This document shows positions 1 through 10,200 of a DNA stretch of 64,000 nt, one piece after another. Origin of the DNA: Lineus longissimus (lineage: Eukaryota; Nemertea; Pilidiophora; Heteronemertea; Lineidae). How positions within the stretch are numbered: the stretch's first letter is position 1; each line of letters opens with the position of its first letter. Location of the stretch: assembly GCF_910592395.1 (NCBI RefSeq), contig NC_088321.1, positions 4,960,001 through 5,024,000 on the forward strand, written 5' to 3'. The translations under genes were made by a program, and so were the position numbers. Under the pieces are notes generated by a model that was not told the DNA's origin, did no database searches, and was given only the letters and a program-made list of their open reading frames with translations.

Positions 1-93
1 CTTCGAGACAATTATCATCAGGAGTACTAGTAATACGAGCTCACGGTCCGAAACGCATTAGCATTCTCAGAATGTCCCACTTTTTTTCTGGAG

Positions 94-355
94 CTTGTGG
101 ATTCGTTGGTGTGGTACACTAACCAAGTCGGAGGAGAGCACCTCTTTTCGTTGGATTTAGATATCTTGCCCCGCACAACTTCCGAATCAATCGTTAAATT
201 CCTTACGGACCATGCGATCATGGCACGTACTGTTCGACTGATCAAAAGCAAATTCAAGGGAGCTCAATCGGCAAAAAAGTATCGTGGACTTCGAGGATAA
301 AGATACACTTCTCGAGTATACTTCTGGCCTGAGGGCGTGCTATGTCGCGAATGGA
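94..355 (+). pseudogene. LINE ORF1 C-terminal relic
   Basis: This is a decayed open segment in shifting frames. It reads a stretch with VKFLTDHAIMARTVRLIKSK, then, after a frame change near 270, VDFEDKDTLLE and finally FWPEGVLCREWID. The order (short RNA-binding-like fold, then an FWP-G-V-R-W type tail) resembles the end of ORF1 of CR1/L2-like LINEs, and a LINE endonuclease relic follows directly, which supports the call. At least two frameshifts and several stops mean it makes no protein. Family placement comes from recognised motifs and not from an alignment. Confidence 0.45.
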
Positions 356-399
356 TTGATTAGTTTCTTCGTTAAATAATGATGTCAACGACCTTTTGT

Positions 400-1440
400 A
401 TATGAAAAGGATTCCGCATTTCCTGCTGGAACGCACGCGGTGTGATGGTTGGCGTTCCCTACGTTGATAATCTCTTGTGCGCAAGTTAAATCGACCTCAT
501 CGGTATTTGGCAACACTGGTTATATCCAGACTCGCTTTACCTTCTGCAGTCTATTAGCGATGATTACGTTTCATTTGGTGTCGCCACGAATGAACTTCTT
601 ATAAGTGACAACGGATGGATCGGAACTTTTTTCATGTGGAAAATATGCCTCGCAGCTATCATCCGCGTGCTTGATCTGAACAGCGATCGTGTTGTAGGAG
701 TGAGCCTTATCCTTGCTTCGCAGAGGCCTGTGTTTTTCTTTATTGCATACTTGCCAAGCTCTTACTATCCTGCAAGCATCTTCGTGGAGTACGTGGATTA
801 TATTTTAAAATTTTGCGAATTTTACGGCTCCACCGGTAAAATAGCGAACATGGGATCTAATAAATGCGCAAATTAGTCGTGAAAGAACCCCCAGCGTGAC
901 ATCCTGTCAAAGAGCTCGGTGTCTTGAGTCCTTTTTATCGCTGAAAAGCACGAATCGGTTTCCTATCCCCGTTAGTAACTCGTGTTCGGACACCACCCCA
1001 AATGAAGTGGACTTTCTTTCCGACAATACAACCCGCCGCTATGAGCAAAGCCGCCGAACTGACCATTCCACAAAGGAACTCCCGTAAACGACACCGTCCT
1101 CACTGGAATGACAATCTTAAATCTCTCCACGAAAACATGCGCCTCGTAGGCACGAGTGGCTAAAAGCTGGTAAATCGAGTGAACCGAACTCAACCAAATG
1201 TGTAGAGTATAAGCGGCACAGGCGCATATTTCGTGCAGATCTTAGAAATTTAATGAAGAAATGTTGAGAATGAATTTTACAACAGTCTGAGCTCTGCTTT
1301 TAAATTCTGGAAACTGGTGAAAAGGCATCGGCGTCCTCCACCATCGGCACTGAGCTTCGATTATACAATTTACCATAGCTCTGCTGATTTCTGCAACAAG
1401 TGGGCAGAGTACTTCGAAAATATCTTTATAGACTAGACGA
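400..1440 (+). pseudogene. LINE ORF2 endonuclease and linker relic
   Basis: Reading across frame breaks gives the start of an APE-type endonuclease (WNARGVMVGVPYVDNLL, then IGIWQHWLYPDSLYLL near 490-545) and the mid-domain VSLILASQRPVFFFIAYLPS (about 700-760) followed by ASIFVEYVDYILKFCEFYGS. After a gap comes the linker between endonuclease and reverse transcriptase (HWNDNLKSLHENM near 1100; HEWLKAGKS; a KWAEYFENIF block near 1400). No reverse transcriptase follows: Gypsy integrase sequence begins instead. Many stops and frameshifts show an old, inactive copy. The same arrangement recurs at 59186-60085. Confidence 0.6.
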
Positions 1441-1444
1441 TTGT

Positions 1445-2145
1445 GTAGAAGCTGAATCTCACTTGGTCAGATTCGGTACATCACACCGGTCTGAATAATT
1501 CAAGGACTTCGTAGTGCTTCGAACTTTTAACACTACGAGCAGCCCTTACTTCCATTCTAGCAATGGCCAGGCGGAGCTGTTCAAAGCGTCTGTTAAGGAC
1601 ATCTCACAGGGATCATAGTGAATTTTACATGAACTTGCATTGTTAAATTGACGGAATACTCCTATGGACTCTGCGCTTGGCTCTCATGATCAAGCGCAAC
1701 GAAATTTGTCTCGGTGCACGTGACGCGCTCAACGCTTCCCACAGCTGAAGGCCCTGCTTGAACCCCATATAAATAGTCCAAAAATGCCGATCTGAACTCC
1801 GTCGAAATTTAACGATATCCGTGAACAAATCATCCAAACTTTTGACACATTTGGTCCAAAGTAATAATGTTCGCATTCCGACCGATAAAGGATATGATAT
1901 GGGTGAGATATTCACAAGGAGAGCGGACCAATCCAGATCAGTTCTAATCATGTCCAAGCCAAACCAGGAGGATTCCAATAACAGAAGAACCGCAACCATC
2001 TCTTCAAAAAAGTGGCAAGTTATAGTTACAATAACGATAGCAATTCTCCGCAGGGTCACGCAGTCATCCGTGCCACTATAAACTGCACCAGCTCCTCAGA
2101 CTGACGCAGGACATCCGCCAATTACCTCACAGACTTCCAGACAGA
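1445..2145 (+). pseudogene. Ty3/Gypsy integrase relic
   Basis: The block TTSSPYFHSSNGQAELFKAS at about 1540-1600 is the conserved SSPY-H-SNGQAE end of a Ty3/Gypsy integrase core. The glutamate is the third catalytic residue. Downstream, 1821-2040 reads DKGYDMGEIFTRRADQSRS and then RRT, matching the C-terminal GPY-like tail of Gypsy integrases. Stops and shifts interrupt the frame. The better preserved sister copy at 60090-60830 reads the aspartate segment (RFGTP, then TDPGPP-like) more clearly. It joins LINE sequence at about 1440. Confidence 0.6.
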
Positions 2146-2394
2146 CTTCTTGCAATAAGTCAACTTGAAAGTCGAGAAAGAAAGGGACACCCGGAATATT
2201 CTGATACAAAAGAACAATTGGAGCATCTTCTGGGTATTGGCTTTACTCTGGCTTCAATTGCCAGGAGAAAGTTGCTCGGAATGTGAAGTCGCCAGAGAGT
2301 CGACCGCCACATGAACCATTTTCAAGTTCTAACACGTCGCAAAAGGTTGAGTGTATTAAGCAGAGAGGAACTGGTGAAGAATCGGTGCGACGAA

Positions 2395-2690
2395 TAAACC
2401 ATGAAACGGCCGAGGGCCGTTGTACTCACCGTATAGATATTTGGTGGTAAGGAATGCATCCTGGAAACATGCTACATGTATAGTATATAGGTCAAACCAA
2501 AGTCGTGATGTATCACTGCTTGGAATATGCATCCTTGCTAGGAGAACCTACCATAATTTTTTTATTGAAAACGAGTCACTCATAATATTAGAGAGATATC
2601 ACACTTTTTAGGTTTCCACTTCTGGCCCCCTGGTGGCCAAGTCAAGAATCAGATCGGACCGAAATTCACTATCAGGATATGCAGGACAGA
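2395..2690 (+). repeat. R1 interspersed repeat, short copy
   Basis: It begins with the R1 head (ATGAAACGGCCGAGGGCCGT, then a CTCACC), then runs through the R1 landmarks in order: a TATAGATATTTGG block, CTTGCTAGGAGAACCTACCA, a GAGTCACT-AGAGATATC block, CCCCCTGGTGGCCAAGTC and AGATCGGACCGAAATTC. It breaks off before the terminal hairpin. This is the first of about ten R1 insertions in the window. Confidence 0.8.
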
Positions 2691-2861
2691 CAGTCCGTGC
2701 GGTAGCTTTGGGGATAGCCAGCTGTTCATAACAATTCAATGAACCTCGGTTTTATGAATGTCTCATTGAAGGACTTATCATAATCAGTTGCCTGCAACGG
2801 GTGGCCAATGCATTAACTCTTTCATCTTTCTTCCAGGTCCAGGCCTTTTAATCAAGCCAGA

Positions 2862-2881
2862 CCCCCCCCCCCCCCCCCCCC
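2862..2881. repeat. poly-C tract
   Basis: Twenty consecutive cytosines. Nothing around 2700-3350 looks coding; the tract is a simple-sequence run in otherwise unassigned DNA. Confidence 0.95.
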
Positions 2882-3354
2882 AATAGACTGCAACCCAGAT
2901 AGTTTTGGCAGGCGTTATAACTTTGAGGTCTCTGTGGACCAACCTCGTCTTGAAATTAACAATCACAAAATGGAACTTAATTCATACATTATGCATTGTG
3001 CATCGTGCGCAATGTATATACGCATAAACTGTCAAGTGTTGCAGTAAACTGCAGGCAAAAATCTGGCAAAATATTTCTGGGTTACACTTACAGAAGCTAG
3101 CCAGTAGGTAGCTTAAGAATTAAATTTAGAATATAAAAAGTCCCCTGCAAATTTATCTTGTTGCAATTGAGTCAGGCCCTTTTGTATGTGTATTGTATCC
3201 CATGATTCAATTTGAGGTATTTATCCCTGGCATAAATGATAAATTGCCATTACATGGTAGGACAGAAGGGAGCAGCACTCTTCTTATGTTTCGGCAATGC
3301 TGTTTATGTCCCTTCAATTCAACATAAATTGTTGTCATTTTTTACTTTTCACAG

Positions 3355-4142
3355 GTGACGATTGGTGATCAATAGTGCAATTGATGGTTTTTCACGGTGT
3401 CTGGTTCCGTTCATAAGGGTTTTGCCTGAAAACACAGCCCGAACGTGTCTGCGTGTATTCATCAATGGAATCAGAGGTATGGACAGCCCAGTCACATTCG
3501 TATCGATGGTGGTGGAGAATATGTCCATGCTACAGAATTCCAAAATCGAAAGATGGGTGCAAACAGAGGCAGTGTGTTGATTGGTGCCTCTGTCCATAAC
3601 CAACGAGTGGAAAGACTTTGGAGGGATGTTTTTACCAAAGTAATTAACATATTTTACAAACTGTTTTACTACATGGATGAACATGAAATTCTTAATGTCA
3701 CAAATGAAACTCATGTTTTGTCTACATTACACTTTCATTCCTATCATTGATAATGAACTACGACGTTGGATTAATGCCAACAATAATCACCGTATCAGAA
3801 CTGAACACAATCGACCCCTTTACAGCTTTGGTTCGGAGGTATAATTATCCAGCGCATTGAGAATTTTAATCAACCGCTATACAAAATATTTTACATCCCA
3901 ATGTTGATGATGATGAGGGGGATGATGCCTGGTTTGAACAGCATGGGGTTGATTGGGATCATTCTGATCCAGAAAACATCAGAAGAATTACAATCACTAG
4001 AAATCCTATAAATGAAGAAGAGTCTTCGGAGTTACTGGAAAACTTTCCTTCAGAAGTGCTCTTATCCTATTCAGATTCTCATGGAATGGACATTTATGGT
4101 AGAGTTCTCCACTTTGTGATGGCAGTATTAGAAATGGAGTAA
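3355..4142 (+). pseudogene. integrase-core protein relic
   Basis: Four frame segments read in order. They are VINSAIDGFSRCLVPFIRVL (from 3365), RYGQPSHIRIDGGGEYVHA to NQRVERLWRDVFTK (3472-3640), IPIIDNELRRWINANNNHRI (from 3737), and an acidic C-terminal tail with DDEGDDAWFEQHG ending at a TAA at 4140-4142. The D-G-F-S-R, D-G-G-E and H-N-Q-R-x-E-R-L-W-R-D-V blocks are those of a DDE integrase-core family found in cnidarians, fishes and amphioxus, as I recall it; its host role is unknown. A TGA at 3356-3358 and frame changes near 3475, 3735 and 3845-3895 break it. AATAAA follows at about 4179. The break near 3475 leaves no room for an intron, so this looks like a decayed copy. Confidence 0.65.
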
Positions 4143-4257
4143 GATCTAAAAGTGAAAAGTAAGAAGTTGCTTCGTTTCAATAAAAACACCCATTCTTCAC
4201 CCAAAAGGTCATTTTTTAATTGAAATATTAGATAAATTGATTCAATCTACACTCCAG

Positions 4258-7200
4258 GTCTTTCCGAGGACACAGATTCCGTCATCGCGATAGTTTACGT
4301 TGATGTCAATGAGTATCCTCACGACTCCAATTTGACCATTTCCATCCTGCTTGATGTGCTGCTAATGCACCACCGCATCTTTAAACCCAAACTCCATCTA
4401 CAAATGGACAATTGTTGGAGGGAGAACAAGAATCGCTACATTCTTTCATTCTTGTTCTTCCTTGTGCATATAGATGTTTTTGAAGAGGTAAGCTTCCTCA
4501 TGTGGATACCGAAAAGACACATCAGTTCATTCAATACTATCTTTTTTTGCCCTATGTGATGACCAGAGGACAAGGAACTCAATGGACATAGGGACATGCC
4601 TAGTAATAGTATCAGTTCTAATTACAACATACTATTTCCGACCTACAAACGGTAGTTAATTTCGAGCGAAATTATTTAATATAAAAGCAAAAGGTGTGCA
4701 TTGCATTTTTAATGTGGAAAAGTAAAACTGTTCTCTTATAAATACTTGTTTTCAGGTATCTCTGAACTTCTTACCAGTTGGTCATACGCATGAGGATGTT
4801 GATCAGATGTTCAGGTAAAGAGATCGTTTCCTGGCAAAAGACCATTCACTCATTGTTGAAAATGTGTTCCTACATGTCCTATGTCAAATGTCGGATGTGT
4901 ACATTACCATGCAAATACATCATGGTAAAACATTATGGTCTTAGTTAAATGGGTGAAATATTCAAAACATGTGGATCATATCTACACCAATCCTGGTAAA
5001 ATTGTTATTAGTTGCAATGTCTTCTTGCAGATGTATCAATACAGCCATTTCTTCCTGCGGCAATATCAATACTCTGGATGGTAAGTTTGACTTGATGTTT
5101 CACTGATTTTAGAATTGAGGAATTGGTTGTCCTATCAAGATCGCTCGGGTCGACCAAAAATGCAGACCAAAACCAGAGGCATAGAGATTGTAGTGCCCAA
5201 AAGTAATTGGGAAACAGTCCGCAGTTGTTTATTTCTCTTGCTAACTAATTGTGGCAACGCTCCTCAAACATTTAGACTGGGGAAACAAGATGGCGGACAC
5301 ATTTTTAGCTCAGCTGACAAAGTCAGCGGAGCTAGTCAAATAGCTATTCGATTGGTGTCCGTCCTTCCACCCATCCTGCCATCCTTCCATCATGCCATCT
5401 GTAGACAAAGTTGGGCATTTTGTAATCATACAACCGAGGCACTTCAAATCTAGTCTTGCTTATAAACACCGCAGAAAATGTTGCTTACGGAAAAAAATTT
5501 GGGCGATTCGACTCAAATTCAGCTCCCCAGGGGGCAAAATGCGTAAATGAAAAAACAATTTTTTGACGCTCTATTCCAGCAGATAAAAGCTTAAAATAAA
5601 GTTGAAAAGGTCTTCATGATACAGAAGTTTTGATATAAAATAGATTAGTGTCGATTTATATCACCAGTTGGCGGTAGTGAGCAAAACTGTTGTTTGACCC
5701 CGGATGACCCCGCTTTAAATTTCCCGCCGAGGTTACCTGGAGCGCTATCGTCAAAAAAATGGCGGTGACATTTTTATTTCTACCGGAGCGATGATTTTGT
5801 AAGTGACGAATTTTCTTTTTTAAGCCTTTACGGAAACGTATTTTGGTACGAAACTCCACACGTTTATAGAAAAGATCAACGAGAATGTGTTCAAATGCCC
5901 TCATAACGATGAGTTTAACAGAATTTGGTCAAAACAACCTTCGAATGGAGTCAACTTTCTTTGCGAAATTGAAGCGACGACCTCATTATTTATCGTAATT
6001 TATGCAGATCTGAGTCCAGCTGATGGGTGATGTTCTGATTTGTGTTCAAACTATTGGAAACTTCGGAAGTTAGTTCTATTAGTTCTCCTATTCTGCAGGA
6101 GTATATTAGCCTATAGCCATTGATGTTGACAGCTAAAAGCACGAAAACTTTGTTCAGGTTTCTCGTCCAATCACGTGACCTCTCCAACACTCGATAATGC
6201 ACTCTTTTCGTCCACGTTTTAGGCCAATCTTCGGCCTGAACATGAAATCTAATAAGCGCAGTACTTAAATCAGATGTTTCTCTCGCCTTGAAAACATTCC
6301 TGGGTAAAATCCATTGAGATTAGCCGAGTTAATCCACTTTTTCCGTGCCTAAAATCTCTGCCGCTGAATTCTATAAATAGAAACTATTAACATCGCGGCA
6401 GTGTGGTTCCCATTGTGCGCCCTCCCACTTCACACCATGTCAGGAACTTTTACGGAGAGAGAGGGCGTGCGGTAAGAAGAATGGCCAAAATGACGTCACG
6501 TTTTCCTGGCAATGTCTCTTGCCAGCATCTTTACAGACAACGTTAGAACTAGAAACGAATATGTTAATTTGCAAAATTAAAAGCAGATTTCACCACTAAC
6601 CAGCCAAATCGGAATACGACGGCGCAAAATGTTCTCGCTTTCCTCCTGCTAAAAAACCTTGTTCCCGCACTCCTATTTTAATTTATGCCAAGGAATATGA
6701 TATGATCTGTTTTCACTTTTTTGTTATTAAATGGTATTCATATAATGAGATCAATAGTAGTGTCCGTGTCAGATCCCATCATGGAGGTATAAATAATCAT
6801 TTATACCTCCATGATCACATCGTTCAACTAGTCTTCTCTCCCCAGCCCAGGTGCCTCACACGGACCTTCACGTCCCCATACTCAAGACCAACTCCTACAA
6901 TATCGCCCTCAAAACAACCCTGGAGTCATGAATTCACAGGTGCTCCTGTGAAATCTCAGTTCTAGTTTATTTATCAAACTTTATCGAGGGTTATCGAATC
7001 GAATGGATGTGTCGATCGTCGGGGCGGATTGATATGTGGTTAGGTTGTGCGTCCAAGGCGATTAGGTCATTCAGTTAGTTTGAGAAAGATCATGATCATG
7101 AAGATGCGTGTTGTGTTATCATAACTGGAAAATAAGTTGAAGTTACTATTAGTACTAAGATTCTTACATGAGTAAAAAGTAGACGTTTTAAGCAACACAA

Positions 7201-10200
7201 TAATGTTACTCCGATAAAAAAACTGTCAATCCTCCTTACCACTCACAGAAGCCAAGCGATTGCTGTTAGGTTATGCAGGGGCTTAATCAATTACTTGCAC
7301 TCCCTGTGGGGTGAATAACATTACCTTTTGAACGGCTTGCTGTAGGGGATGATTGGAACAGCCGGTATACCTGCTGACCTGCTGAACCGAGGTTAATGTT
7401 ATTTTCAATCCACGATTGCAGGTCACCTGATTTTCGAGATTTCGCGGGAAATGAAATTGTAAACAAACGCATGTGTGCAGTTCAAATGTAAACAAAAATG
7501 TATTTTTGGTACTTTTGGTTGCTGGACTTGGGTTTTCCCGCAGTTAGGAGCTGGATCAAATTGGTGGTCTATTGTGCTGTTTTAGTCAGAGGTAGCCCTT
7601 GATTATGAAGGGATTTTCAAATTAAGGTGACCATAGTCTTTTATGTGCTCAGCTCACCACAGCTTTCAATACTTGATGTATCTGAAGAGGCGCGCGGAAC
7701 CTGACATGGCCTTACCAAGGAGCTGCTAACTTTGCCTTTTTGGCTGAGACATTGCTTCATGTAGGACTAGGAGGAGCACGCATTTTAAAGTTCTAGTAGT
7801 GATAGTTGGTTCGAGCCATTTGGAAGCCGACATGTGAAGGCCTATCTGGGTTCTCCTTCTTCTCCGTATAAAAAGGGGCATATTGCTGACTAAGGAACAA
7901 GGCATATTGACATTGCCTCATCATCTCTATGGGACCAATTGATATACTTTTATATGCACGCATACATCGTGCCATTTCAGGGTCCGAGTCTGTGGACAAT
8001 TGGTTTGATTAATTTGTCTCTTCGATATTGCTCCTTTATTGCATTAGATTTTCATCGCAATTCGATCTATTCAAGATATAGCCAATTTGAACCTGTCTGC
8101 GCCAAGGATAGATTGGTTCCAGATCGACTCACTATGACTAGGAATATGCAGTAGAGCACAATGTCATGAAAAACGACCCTTTGTATTGTAAATTCCAATC
8201 ACCTGCAGGACAGGTCAATTTCTCTCAATAAAATTAATTTTGTTGACTCCTGTAATCTCTACCTTATTAAAAAAAAAAGGAAGTGGTGCTAGTCCCAAAC
8301 TGGTAATTTCTATTTATTTTGACCTCTGTTAAATCATGATACCTCTCAATTACAGACAGCATTTTGTATCCTTGTGCTGTACAACCCAGCCTGGACATAC
8401 CACAGTTGTCCATGGAGAAGTCTCATCCTCTCTGACACTTTTTTTCTGTAAAGCTACTGATACAACATGCTGAACTAGGGATATCTTCCGTTGCCTCCTG
8501 TAATATTTACATACCATGGCTGATTAGTTCAATCATATTTCATCCACCTGGCAGCTCTGCATTGGAAATTTTAGTGGTATAACGTGTTCTCTTGACCTTC
8601 AAACAGTAGTATAAAGCCGATATTTACTACTTTATACCCTCAGTCCTATGTTATTAGGTCATCCAGCTGAGCGCCAGGCCCTTGGGCCTCTTGTTTCTAC
8701 TTCCTTGGTTGCGATACCAAGGACCACTAAAATCAAAATGAGGCGTAAGGCATTTTCCATTAGAAACATCGATATCCTGTGACCAAGGCCTTTTAGAATA
8801 TTGAGTCAAGAGCGGGCGACATTATTTGGGCAATTTGTTCTGACACGATTGAGGATGCAAACTGACATATTATGGTATTTGCTTACATTGGCATAATGAA
8901 GTCACTTAGTCTTAGGTTTCCTCTTAACATTATGGTTTCAGAATTCATGGATAGACTAACGGACAAAGACACATTCTCGCCTAAGATTGAAGTACATAAT
9001 GTACAAAGTGTGTTCAACTGGCGTGACCACATAATTCCATTCTTGCCAATCCAAGCCACACCAGTTCCAATTCAGGAAAGTAGATGGGCAGGCAAGGATG
9101 CGCTATCGCCTGTGGGCTGATGACCCGTGGAGCCCTGAGGGACCAGGCATGACATGCCTTGAGGTAAAGATATACATGTAAATTTGTCATTGGTGATTAA
9201 CTGACTACGCAAACGACACGTACTACTACTACTTTTTAGCTAAGCCGAGACCAAGACACTTCAAACGTGAGATGCCTTTTAGCGCGATTCTACTCAAGTG
9301 TTTAAATTACTTTGCCCATTGGTATATTGCCCTGATAAAGACATACCGTCAACAAAATGGAGGTTGAAAGAGACCTGCCGGTACTTTCCATGTTTATATT
9401 TCAGCCGAGTCCAGGCCCTTGGAGGTCCAGGTTTCGATTCCATAAGTACTTCTCTCTCTAAGGACACCCTTGGGCTGACCACAGTCAACTGCTGTCCTTT
9501 GTTTGAGAAATGATACTGAATACAGAGGTCTTCTTCTTCTTCTTCTGCGTTCTCTCTTTGGCACTTGGAGGGGTCATTCTCCTAGGAGCAATCCTCCTCC
9601 AAGGCGGGATGAGCGTATCTTGCGCTGCCACTGTGGTTATGCGCCAATTGGGTTTATTGGCCTAGTGGTCAGACTTTGGCGTGGCCAGGGATATACTTCC
9701 GTGCCGAGAGAGATAGAGTCCACGTAAGCTACTCATGTTCCTCACTTAGCTTGCCCCGGCATAGACACCAGATACCAAGGAACCTCAGTTTAAAGTCTCA
9801 TTCGAAGGACTGTGAAGAGCCAGGAATTTTAGTTCATGAAAGCCAGGCTGGTTCATCCAGAAATAAGAACCTGGGTTCTCCCTGGGATCGAACCCGGGCC
9901 CTATTGCATGGTGGCCAGCAGTGTTGACCACTAGGCCATGAGGCTCCTCACATACAGAGGTCAAATTGAATGGAAAGGACCAATTTGGGACCAAAGGCAG
10001 TGTCCTTAAATAGAGAAGGTGTCCTCAGTATAGCAGAGAGGTGTCGGCTCATAAAGGGAAGAGCCACTGTGTACCTGAATAGATAGGTTAAATTACTGTT
10101 TACTTTAACTTGACATATTATATAACATTGTTTTTTTAGGATCTAGTGCTTTCTGAGGATGGAAAAATCATCTCTTGCAATGTGGGCAGTATCAAAAGAG

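Noticed and set aside
6778-6815. microRNA precursor
   Set aside because: A 17-bp stem with a 4-nt loop is shorter than animal pre-miRNA hairpins, and the flanks do not extend it.
7283-7495. Minus-strand open frames with FTPQGVQVID
   Set aside because: Two overlapping frames are open at once and neither has a splice context or family I recognise.
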